From Clostridia bacterium (lineage in GTDB: Bacteria > Bacillota > Clostridia > Oscillospirales > CAG-272), in the NCBI GenBank assembly GCA_017453085.1, contig JAFTKV010000099.1:1-18036 (forward strand): a DNA stretch of 18,036 nt. Direction: 5' to 3'. A program made the translations under genes and the position numbers. The notes beneath the pieces were generated by a model that saw nothing but the letters and a program-made list of their open reading frames with translations, ran no database searches and was not told where the DNA came from. Below, piece after piece: positions 1 through 6,388 of the stretch. Numbering within the stretch: the stretch's first letter is position 1; every line of letters begins with the position of its first letter.

Positions 1-1399
1 CCGTAGCACTCCAGGTCTGATGAGAGCAGGAGCCCCACAGAGAAATGTCGTTATGACCGAATCCCTGCAGACCGCCGTAGACTGCGCCTGTATCGGGATG
101 ATAGATCTCGTAGAACTGACCGTCACGGACGGCCTTTTCCGCAAGGGTGTACAGCTCGCTTTCGAAGGCCTGTACAAAGCCGTTTTCGAATGCGCCGCGC
201 GCCCAGAAGCCCTGACCGTGGGGCCATATGGTACCTGCGTGTCTGCCGTAACCGTCCCGTTCCAGATAACGGTCGAAGGAAGGCCAAACGCAAGCGATGC
301 CTTGCTCAGTCACGTAAGTGTTTTCCAGCACTAATGCAGCCTGGCGCTCGTCTGCGATGCCGAACAGCAGAACGAAGCCAATGCCGATCGCTTCCTGATA
401 ATCACACTCATAAGCGAGATAATCGTAGGTGCCCTTTTCTTCATTCCAGAATGCCTTATTGATGGCCGCCTTCAGTGCATCGGCTTTTGCGGCAGCGTCC
501 GTAGCATCCAAGCCCAGCATTTCGTTCAGCGAAGCAAGGATCACGTAGGACTGATAATACGTACAGTTGGTGGACAGTGCCTTCATCGGCAGACCTCTGC
601 CGGTATCCGCTTTTTTATCGTTATTATCGGGGTTTTCCAGCCATCCCTCAATACCGGAATTGGGTCCGTTTGCATACTGATCGGGGTATGCTGCGATACC
701 GTCCGCATAGACTGCGCCACCGCGGAATAACCCATCCGCAGGATCAAATTCTTCCCGTTCGAATTTGGCAAGCGTAGTCTCGATTGCATTTTGAGCAATG
801 CGCATAAACGCCTTGTCCTCATTGATCAGCAAATACTGATATGCACCGATGGACCAGATGATCGCATCCCAATACTGACCGTCGATCAGATAATCGCTGC
901 CGCTCTTTTTCAGCAAAGAGAGCAGGGTATTCTTGGATACCTCGGGATTCAGAAATGCAAACGCATTCCAAACGTTGATGGAGCCGTCACGCGTCCAAGG
1001 AGTCGTGTAATCTGCGCCCGCAATGATGACTTCCTTTTCGGAAGACAGCAAACCGCCCTTAAACCGTTTGATGTTGGAGAAGCAATCTGCCAGCGCGATT
1101 TTGTACGCTTCGGTAAGCATTTCATCATCACACGAAAAATAGACCATGTCCAAATACTCTCTTTCGTCAGTCTTCAGGATCGAATGACAAACGGTGCAAT
1201 AGCCGCCGATTGTGCTGGGCGTATGGGTCGTACACGTATCGGGATCGGCAGGCTTATTGCCATTTACAGTAGTAGTAGTTGTCGCGCTGTTTCCGGTTTG
1301 AGTGGTAGTATCGGCGTCAGTGGAAGAGTTACACGCCAACAGAGTGGGAAGCAGCAGAAGAACGGACAACATACCTGCAAGAATTCGTTTTGCGTTCAT
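1..1399 (-). CDS. Secreted lipoprotein glycoside hydrolase, six-hairpin (MGH1-like) family, 3' end cut by window edge
   Basis: The minus-strand frame is open from ATG at 1399 to the window edge, giving 466 residues without a stop. The N-terminus is a lipoprotein signal: basic MNAKR, a Leu-rich core, and lipobox LLAC with Cys23, so the protein should be anchored outside the cell membrane. A Thr/Ser-rich linker (about 25-45) and a small Cys/His cluster (Cys56, His59, Cys68, Cys71, His72) precede the catalytic region. That region has W135-T-R-D138-G followed by an alternating helical pattern, and a GGLQG...HQTWSAT stretch at the edge (His460-Trp463), both typical of (alpha/alpha)6 glycosidases; D138 is the candidate catalytic acid. 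The family is a recognition from motifs; the substrate is unknown. The start overlaps the stop of the upstream AraC gene as ATGA, with GAAAGGA as ribosome site, so the two are translationally coupled. The frame seems otherwise intact. Confidence 0.82.
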   Translation of the reverse strand, partial: MNAKRILAGMLSVLLLLPTLLACNSSTDADTTTQTGNSATTTTTVNGNKPADPDTCTTHTPSTIGGYCTVCHSILKTDEREYLDMVYFSCDDEMLTEAYKIALADCFSNIKRFKGGLLSSEKEVIIAGADYTTPWTRDGSINVWNAFAFLNPEVSKNTLLSLLKKSGSDYLIDGQYWDAIIWSIGAYQYLLINEDKAFMRIAQNAIETTLAKFEREEFDPADGLFRGGAVYADGIAAYPDQYANGPNSGIEGWLENPDNNDKKADTGRGLPMKALSTNCTYYQSYVILASLNEMLGLDATDAAAKADALKAAINKAFWNEEKGTYDYLAYECDYQEAIGIGFVLLFGIADERQAALVLENTYVTEQGIACVWPSFDRYLERDGYGRHAGTIWPHGQGFWARGAFENGFVQAFESELYTLAEKAVRDGQFYEIYHPDTGAVYGGLQGFGHNDISLWGSCSHQTWSAT

Positions 1400-2229
1400 T
1401 GTTCATTTTTCCTTTCTTGAGCGGATTTGTTCTTTTTATGAAATGAAGGAGGCACTCCCATCATTTTTTTATAAGTGCGGCAAAAATGTGATGTATTGTT
1501 AAATCCGGTCTGATAAAGAATCTGATTGATCGAATAACCGGCCCATAATAACTCTTTCGCTTTTCTGCAACGAACGTACATCAGATTCTCGGTCAACGTC
1601 TGATTCGTAACTTTTCGGATGACGTGACAAAGATAGCTGCGGCTGATTCCCAGTGCATCAGCAATGATGATCCCATCGATCGGTTCAGCATAATGCTCTT
1701 CAATATAATGAATTGCGTCCTTGGCAATCGACATAGAGTTATCGTCAAAACGTTTTGCGGTGTGCTGGTCTACAGTGTGATTTCTGACGAGCAGAGAAAC
1801 CATCAAATTGATATATGCCCGTGCACAACTCTTGTACATGGATTTTCGCTCGTTCGTTTCACGAATTAACTGTTTATAGACTGATACGATCTCTTCATCA
1901 TGAATTCGATTGCGAACGGAAAGGGAACCGGGAGAAATACCGAAGGACGACAGCAGTGCATTGTCCGGAATCAAACAATAATAGCTGCAATCTTTGCCAA
2001 CAGCACGAAAATTATGTGCAGATTGAGGATTGATCACAACCAGCTCACCGGCACTGTAGATTTCCGTTTTATCGTTGATACGGATCTCTACGGAATTCTC
2101 CGTAATATAGATCAACTCAAGCGTTTCGTGCCAATGGAGCTGAAAGATTGGTTCAGCAGTCGTTCTTTGCTGAAATTGAAAATAAATCGGCAGATCCGAA
2201 TCGGAAAAGACGTGGCGCTCAAAATACAT
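1396..2229 (-). CDS. AraC-family transcriptional regulator with N-terminal cupin sensor
   Basis: 277 residues. Residues about 28-100 form a cupin-like sensor (His32-W-His34-E, then a beta-rich stretch ending near NPQSAHNF), the usual effector pocket of sugar-responsive AraC proteins. Residues about 172-272 carry the double helix-turn-helix: IADALGISRSYLCHVIRK as the first and INQILYQTGFNNTSHFCR as the second, closing with the family-typical GVPPSFHKK. The start is supported by GAGGTG five bases upstream. It is the first gene of a minus-strand operon whose second gene, the lipoprotein glycoside hydrolase, starts within its stop codon. By family habit it probably activates that enzyme in response to a sugar or oligosaccharide; this is inference. 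A consensus promoter lies 40 bases upstream. Confidence 0.9.
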   Translation of the reverse strand: MYFERHVFSDSDLPIYFQFQQRTTAEPIFQLHWHETLELIYITENSVEIRINDKTEIYSAGELVVINPQSAHNFRAVGKDCSYYCLIPDNALLSSFGISPGSLSVRNRIHDEEIVSVYKQLIRETNERKSMYKSCARAYINLMVSLLVRNHTVDQHTAKRFDDNSMSIAKDAIHYIEEHYAEPIDGIIIADALGISRSYLCHVIRKVTNQTLTENLMYVRCRKAKELLWAGYSINQILYQTGFNNTSHFCRTYKKMMGVPPSFHKKNKSAQERKNEQ

Positions 2230-2268
2230 TCCTACACCTCATTTGGATAGATTGACGGATTTAATTTG

Positions 2269-2297
2269 ATTATACCATCAATAATCCGATTTGTAAA
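2269..2297 (-). promoter_or_regulatory. Sigma-A type promoter of the AraC-glycoside hydrolase operon
   Basis: On the minus strand TTTACA (2297-2292) is separated by 17 bases from TATAAT (2274-2269). The -10 ends 39 bases before the AraC start codon. A 14-base perfect palindrome, TTTTTGCGCAAAAA, at 2333-2346 lies just upstream and could bind a regulator, although its base composition makes this a weak claim. Confidence 0.75.
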
Positions 2298-2451
2298 GAC
2301 AGGCACTTGCTATTTTGTTGACTGATTTTGCTTTTTTGCGCAAAAATATTTTATAAATGAAAAAGCCAAATGACCAATCTTGTCATTGTAGAAAGTGTAG
2401 AGTATCAAAAAGCAGAGAAATAAAAAAAATTAAAAAAATTCGAAAAAGGGG

Positions 2452-2480
2452 TTGACAAGTCGGAAACACTGTGCTATAAT
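2452..2480 (+). promoter_or_regulatory. Consensus promoter of tRNA-Pro with A-tract upstream element
   Basis: TTGACA (2452-2457), a 17-base spacer and TATAAT (2475-2480) match the sigma-A consensus exactly. Long A-tracts at 2422-2446 lie directly upstream, as in UP elements of strong stable-RNA promoters. Transcription should start near 2487, about 24 bases before the mature tRNA. Confidence 0.9.
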
Positions 2481-2510
2481 ACTGAGGCTGACGAAAGAAA
2501 GCAACAAAAT

Positions 2511-2586
2511 CTGGGTGTGGCGCAGTTGGTAGCGCGCTACCTTGGGGTGGTAGAGGCCGCACGTTCAAGTCGTGTCACTCAGACCA
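2511..2586 (+). tRNA. tRNA-Pro, anticodon GGG
   Basis: A 76-base cloverleaf can be folded by eye. The acceptor CTGGGTG pairs with CACTCAG (one G-T wobble), followed by discriminator A and an encoded CCA. The D stem is GCGC/GCGC. The anticodon stem CTACC/GGTAG encloses loop TTGGGGT, with anticodon GGG at 2544-2546, reading CCC and CCU codons. The T stem GCACG/CGTGT encloses TTCAAGT. A C1-G72 first pair fits prolyl-tRNA. It stands alone between its own promoter and terminator. Confidence 0.95.
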
Positions 2587-2590
2587 AATA

Positions 2591-2620
2591 AGCCGATAGA
2601 CAAATGTCTATCGGCTTTTT
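2591..2620 (+). terminator. Rho-independent terminator of tRNA-Pro
   Basis: AGCCGATAGAC (2591-2601) pairs perfectly with GTCTATCGGCT (2606-2616) around loop AAAT, and a run of T follows. It lies four bases after the tRNA CCA end. Confidence 0.93.
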
Positions 2621-2625
2621 CATTG

Positions 2626-3268
2626 TCAATCTTTTTTCAGATCACTCGGCGGATCTTCACGTTTTTCATATTTCTTTACAAGAGCTTCATATCTCTTTTG
2701 ATATTTTTGGGTCTCTGCAATATTATCCAAACTTTTTGGTGTCCTTCTGCCTATGATAGCATATAAGTTCTTACCGTTTTTGTATTCGTACACACAATCA
2801 AGCCCTTCGCGAATTTGCGGCAATTTTGCTTTCAGCCATGCAAACTGTTGGAATGTAAAGAAACTATCCGGTGTAATAAAAATCTCAAGATGACTGCACT
2901 TTGAGATCAAGGTCAAATAATACTCGCTCGGCTCATCCTTGATAATGTCAATCCGCAATTCCCTTGCATTTTTCAAGCGGAGTAAAATCAAATTGTCTGT
3001 TGTGCTTTGCAAAGATATAAAGGGATGTAACGAATCCACTGATCAATTCGATAATACACTCAAACTCATCCTGTGTATCAAAACTGAAAACAACTCCCTG
3101 TGGCTTTATCTTTTTTACGTATTCAGCAAATTCTTCACGAGAGTAGTATTCGCCTTTTACTGCGAATCGCTCGTCTCCAAGTTTGTTTGTAAAGCTAATA
3201 TATTTATCGTATCGGGAATTGTTTCGATCAGAAATCTGACCATCGGCTATAAATATTAGTTTTCGCAT
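2626..3268 (-). pseudogene. Hypothetical gene, probably split by a frameshift
   Basis: Two minus-strand frames overlap by 92 bases. The first, from ATG 3268 to TGA at 2948 (106 residues), starts MRKLIFIADGQISDRN and has a good ribosome site, AGGAAAGG, four bases before the ATG. The second runs from 3039 to 2626 (137 residues), but its only early start is a GTG placed two codons after a TGA and without a ribosome site. Moving forward one base in the five-A run (plus-strand T at 2969-2973) would join them into one protein of about 213 residues, mixed alpha/beta with a charged Lys-rich C-terminus and no signal peptide or membrane segment. I do not recognise the family. The alternative is two genuine overlapping genes. 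It lies 54 bases downstream of the Ada-like lipoprotein gene on the same strand and may share its transcript. Confidence 0.55.
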
Positions 3269-3322
3269 AGATCCTTTCCTCTAATGGTATCTTGGCTGTT
3301 ATTCATCAGAAGTCATGATTAT

Positions 3323-3721
3323 TCACTCCCCGCGCTTTTTCTCACACCAGCTACAGACGGTATAGCCTTCTTTGAGCAACTCCTCCTCATGCTCCACCGA
3401 TGCGATGGCACGGTTCTTGTCCGAAATACTGGCTGCATAGGAGCAAGCTTCGTAATAATGGATCTTCTTGGTGGTCTTGCTGATGATCAATATCGTAATC
3501 TCCGGCATCGGAGGATCGGTAACCTCGGTTACGGCAGGGACTTCATTTCCGTTATCATCAGTCATAGAGGCAGAAGGCGTAGTTTCGGGAGTAGACGTGA
3601 AGGTTTCAATAGTAGCAAGGGTCAGCTCGTAGGGTGAGCTGATCAGAATCTCCTCAGTAGCACCAAGATAGGAACAGCCCATCAGACATAAACAGAGAAG
3701 AATCGGCAGTAATCGTTTCAT
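3323..3721 (-). CDS. Small lipoprotein with Ada-like Cys/His C-terminal motif
   Basis: 132 residues from ATG at 3721, chosen because GGGAGG sits seven bases upstream; a longer frame to 3787 has no such site. MKRLLPILLCLCLMGC is a lipoprotein signal with Cys16 as the lipidated residue. Residues 20-75 are a Thr/Ser/Pro/Glu-rich linker. The C-terminus (85-132) has His88, Cys93, Lys102-Asn103, Gly119-Tyr120 and Cys123-S-W-Cys126. This is the spacing seen in the short zinc-ribbon-like module related to the metal-binding domain of Ada that occurs at the ends of many Firmicute surface proteins. It suggests a metal-binding or structural role at the cell surface; the actual function is unknown. Confidence 0.78.
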   Translation of the reverse strand: MKRLLPILLCLCLMGCSYLGATEEILISSPYELTLATIETFTSTPETTPSASMTDDNGNEVPAVTEVTDPPMPEITILIISKTTKKIHYYEACSYAASISDKNRAIASVEHEEELLKEGYTVCSWCEKKRGE

Positions 3722-3751
3722 AAAATTTCCTCCCAATCGGTTTATGGGATT

Positions 3752-3780
3752 ATTGTAACAGATTACGGTTGAAAAATCAA
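3752..3780 (-). promoter_or_regulatory. Promoter of the small lipoprotein gene
   Basis: On the minus strand TTGATT (3780-3775), a 17-base spacer and TACAAT (3757-3752) precede the ATG at 3721 by 30 bases. It begins immediately after the terminator of the upstream CofE-like gene, so the lipoprotein gene has its own transcript. Confidence 0.7.
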
Positions 3781-3788
3781 GCCCCAAT

Positions 3789-3825
3789 CAACAAAAATGG
3801 AAGGTAGCTAATTACCTTCCATTTT
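3789..3825 (-). terminator. Rho-independent terminator of the CofE-like gene
   Basis: AAAATGGAAGGTA (3825-3813 on the minus strand) pairs perfectly with TACCTTCCATTTT (3806-3794) around a six-base loop, followed by T-rich sequence on the minus strand. It starts 11 bases after the stop codon at 3837-3839. Confidence 0.88.
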
Positions 3826-3836
3826 GAAATTCAAGA

Positions 3837-5039
3837 TTAGTTGGTGTAGTTATCGAAATACCCCTGTACAAGCACGATAGGAGTACCCTTGTCACCGGAT
3901 CCGCTTGTCAAATCGCAAAGCGAGCCGATCAGGTCGGTGAGCTTACGGGGCGTGGTGCCTTGGGAAGCCATATTGCCTACAAGCGAGCCTTGCTTTTCAC
4001 GAATGCTCTTGGAGATCGCCTCTTTAAGAGCCTCACCGGATAGATCCTTATAGTCGTTATCAGCGAGATACTTCAGCTTGAGCTCGTTAGGTGTACCGAT
4101 CAGTCCGTCCGTATATGCAGGAGAAACTACGGGGTCGGCAAGCTCCCAGATCTTACCCTGGGGATCCTTGAACGCACCGTCGCCGTATACCATAACCTCA
4201 ACGTGCTTGCCGCATGCATCGAGAATCTGCTTCTGAATATCCAACACGAGATCCTTGCAATCTCTGGGGAACAGCTTTACCTTATCCTCGGTTGCCTTAT
4301 TAGAGCCGAGCAGTCCGTATGCTTCGTTGTAACCGCTGCCGTTTACGGGTGCATTGAGGATCTCATCCAGATTGATGACCTTCTTTGCGCCGTTTGCAAG
4401 AAGAATACGCTTAGTGCGGGCTCTGGTATGAATAGAGCAGTTGATAACGGTATCGGTATAATCCAAAATTGCCTTGGGCTGATTTGCGAAAATCACCTCA
4501 ACCTCAGCACCGCATTCGCGAATCAGATCAGCATAATACTGAACGTAGTCAACCCCGGTAAATTCATGCTTGTTTACGCCGAAATATTCACGGTATTTTG
4601 CTTCGGTAAGAACGTCGGAGTCCGGATTGACGCCGACCGCATCGATCTTGTCAAGGCTGACCAGCTCATTGCCTACCTCGTCAGAAGGATACGCGAGCAT
4701 GAGGACAATTTTCTTAACGCCCATTGCGATGCCGCGAAGACAAATAGCAAATCGGTTTCTGGAGAGAATAGGGAAAATAACGCCGACGGACTCGACGCCA
4801 TCCAGCTTTGCTTTTACATCGTTTGCAATATCTTCTACAGACGCATAATTCCCCTGCGCGCGGGCAACAACCGATTCGGTAACCGAGATAACGTCTCTGT
4901 CACGCAGCTCAAACCCTTCGGATTCGGCCGCAAGAAGCACGCTTTCGGATACAATTGTTGCAAGGTCTTCTCCCTCGCGGATAATAGGGCAGCGGATACC
5001 TCTGGATACGGTACCCACTCTTCTTTCGTAATTCGCCAT
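3837..5039 (-). CDS. CofE-like gamma-glutamyl ligase family protein (F420-0:gamma-glutamyl ligase family)
   Basis: 400 residues. The N-terminal 250 residues match the CofE fold by pattern: GIRCPIIREGEDLATIVSES (about 14-33), VISVTESVVARAQGN (about 50-64), GVIFPILSRNRFAICLRGIA (about 86-105), and later VMVYGDGAFKDP and DPVVSPAYTDGLIGTPNE. Canonical archaeal CofE, which adds gamma-linked glutamates to the deazaflavin cofactor F420 with GTP, is only about 250 residues. This longer form is found in Firmicutes that do not make F420, so the real acceptor is probably another molecule. The start has AAGGAAG seven bases upstream. It is a monocistronic unit with its own promoter and terminator. Family assignment is firm; substrate is unknown. 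Confidence 0.82.
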   Translation of the reverse strand: MANYERRVGTVSRGIRCPIIREGEDLATIVSESVLLAAESEGFELRDRDVISVTESVVARAQGNYASVEDIANDVKAKLDGVESVGVIFPILSRNRFAICLRGIAMGVKKIVLMLAYPSDEVGNELVSLDKIDAVGVNPDSDVLTEAKYREYFGVNKHEFTGVDYVQYYADLIRECGAEVEVIFANQPKAILDYTDTVINCSIHTRARTKRILLANGAKKVINLDEILNAPVNGSGYNEAYGLLGSNKATEDKVKLFPRDCKDLVLDIQKQILDACGKHVEVMVYGDGAFKDPQGKIWELADPVVSPAYTDGLIGTPNELKLKYLADNDYKDLSGEALKEAISKSIREKQGSLVGNMASQGTTPRKLTDLIGSLCDLTSGSGDKGTPIVLVQGYFDNYTN

Positions 5040-5117
5040 AATGACACTTCCTTCTTTGAAATCAAGTTATAAAAAGCAATAGCACTTTATTCGAAGCAAC
5101 TCATCTATTACCGAGAT

Positions 5118-5146
5118 AGTATACCACAAAAAAATCGTTTTGTAAA
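5118..5146 (-). promoter_or_regulatory. Promoter of the CofE-like gene
   Basis: On the minus strand TTTACA (5146-5141), a 17-base spacer and TATACT (5123-5118) fit the sigma-A consensus well. The expected transcript has a leader of about 70 bases before the ATG at 5039, with no obvious hairpin in it. Confidence 0.78.
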
Positions 5147-5243
5147 GTACAAATTGTAAAAACTTAGATAAAACTTCAAATTTTTTACCTATGAAATAGT
5201 TGAATGAACAAGGCGCATCATCCGAATCGATTCCCTTAAATCT

Positions 5244-5283
5244 AAAAACAAAACAGAAGAGATAATGTAATCTCTCCTGTTTT
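5244..5283 (-). terminator. Rho-independent terminator after the AlkZ-like gene
   Basis: On the minus strand AAAACAGGAGAGAT (5283-5270) pairs with ATCTCTTCTGTTTT (5263-5250) with one G-T wobble, around a six-base loop, and GTTTTT follows. It starts two bases after the stop codon of the interrupted AlkZ-like gene. Confidence 0.88.
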
Positions 5284-5285
5284 GA

Positions 5286-6335
5286 TTATTCAAGTTCAAT
5301 AATAGCAATGTCCGTCCAAATAGATTCTGCTTTTTCCCGTATGATGGTTATATCTTCAGATGTCACTCGGTTAAAGAACGTGAGTGTCAGTTTTCGATTT
5401 TTCTTTTTCCATTTTCCTATAACGGTTCCGCGTAGCAAAATTGCAGGCATCACGATTCCGGCAAGATTGAATATACCACGCATATGTTCCTCAGAAAGAT
5501 ACAAACTCTCTTTTTTCTGATACCCCAACATGAGTTGATCAAATCCCGCAAGAAAAAGACAATCTGGAATCATGTGATCGTACTTTTTGCCGTTCTTAAT
5601 ATAGTAATAGGTCTTTCCGTTGCAATCGGTACTGCAAACAGGCAACTGGGACAGCCATTTCTTAACCTCGCTTTGCTTAGCACCGAGAAAATACATAGCG
5701 TCGTGGATTGTTGCGGGGGCAATGTTGGCGAAATACCGTCTTGCGATCTCCAGCTTAGCTACGTCATCCGAGAGGGGAATGTAGCGGGGAGATAAGCACT
5801 ATGCTTTTTTCTCCTGCACTACGTAATTCATAAATCCCCGCTCGCAAAGCTCCCTGATTCCACCACCCCATGGATCAAACATGCTTCCTTCTTCCGCACC
5901 TGTCATGCCATGAATTCGACAAATTTCTTTTAGCTCGTCGCGAGTGTGAGATTTATGCTCAATGGCTGCAATGATCACATTGGACAGTTCGCGCTGTCTT
6001 TCGGGTGTAAGTGCCCAGCAATCTCTTTGATTCCAAAATGTGTGAACGTCAAAATGATCGTTTAGATAATTGATGCCATTATTGCAACGAACAAAAAGAG
6101 GCAAATCTTCTTGGACAAAGACGTGAACTGTACCGCGGAGCGACCAGTTTTTTACCAATCCATCTGCTGCCAGAGCTTCGTCGAAATCATCACATCTGAT
6201 TTTCAGCGAGTGCATAGCATTCACCATAAATTGTGACTGGATACCACATAGATCGCGTACAACGGTAAGCTTATCTGCGGGTATGACGAGGTATTGATTT
6301 GTCAATTGACGAATCTTAATTTCTTCGACTGTCAT
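5286..6335 (-). pseudogene. AlkZ/YcaQ-family winged-helix DNA glycosylase-like gene interrupted by one in-frame TAG
   Basis: The frame from ATG 6335 to TAA at 5286-5288 spans 349 codons and is continuous except for TAG at 5801-5799 (codon 179). Before it lie residues with IQSQ (Gln33-x-Gln35, the QxQ motif known in AlkZ-type DNA glycosylases), then WSLRGTVH (64-71) and a winged-helix-like middle. After it the same frame reads SPRYIPLSDDVAKLEIARRY, PATIHDAMYFLG, and a C-terminal PDCLFLAGFDQLMLGY, all typical of the HTH_42/AlkZ family. No bases are missing or added, so only the nonsense codon breaks the gene. An internal ATG at 5696 is too late to make the family's C-terminal half properly. The start is set by GGAAAGAG upstream; an upstream-extended frame to 6440 runs back into galT. 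It may be a recent nonsense mutation, an assembly error or a readthrough case. It starts 17 bases after the galT terminator with no clear promoter. Confidence 0.85.
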
Positions 6336-6351
6336 AATTAATTCTCTTTCC

Positions 6352-6379
6352 AAAAATCCCTCGGAGGCTGTCCGAGGGA
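6352..6379 (-). terminator. Rho-independent terminator of galT
   Basis: On the minus strand TCCCTCGGA (6379-6371) pairs perfectly with TCCGAGGGA (6365-6357) around loop CAGCC, followed by TTTTT. It starts nine bases after the galT stop and ends only about 17 bases before the AlkZ-like start codon. Confidence 0.92.
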
Positions 6380-6388
6380 ATCTTGTGA

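Noticed and set aside
791..1420. 209-residue open frame on the plus strand
   Set aside because: Antisense to the lipoprotein glycosidase, whose motifs are unmistakable on the minus strand.
2333..2346. Palindrome TTTTTGCGCAAAAA as a terminator
   Set aside because: No loop is available for a stable hairpin and no gene ends there; kept only as a possible operator.
2948..3039. Programmed ribosomal frameshift joining the two hypothetical frames
   Set aside because: A +1 shift would be needed and no slow codon or Shine-Dalgarno-like stimulator is evident; a one-base insertion in the A5 run is simpler.
4203..5072. 289-residue open frame on the plus strand
   Set aside because: Antisense to the CofE-like gene; low-complexity composition and no start signal.
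5286..5696. A separate 136-residue gene starting at ATG 5696
   Set aside because: The frame continues upstream with family-typical sequence to the TAG at 5799, so it is the tail of the AlkZ-like gene rather than an independent gene.
5286..6335. Genome-wide recoding of TAG to an amino acid
   Set aside because: Only one gene carries an internal TAG; the other long genes have none, so wholesale recoding is unlikely from this window alone.
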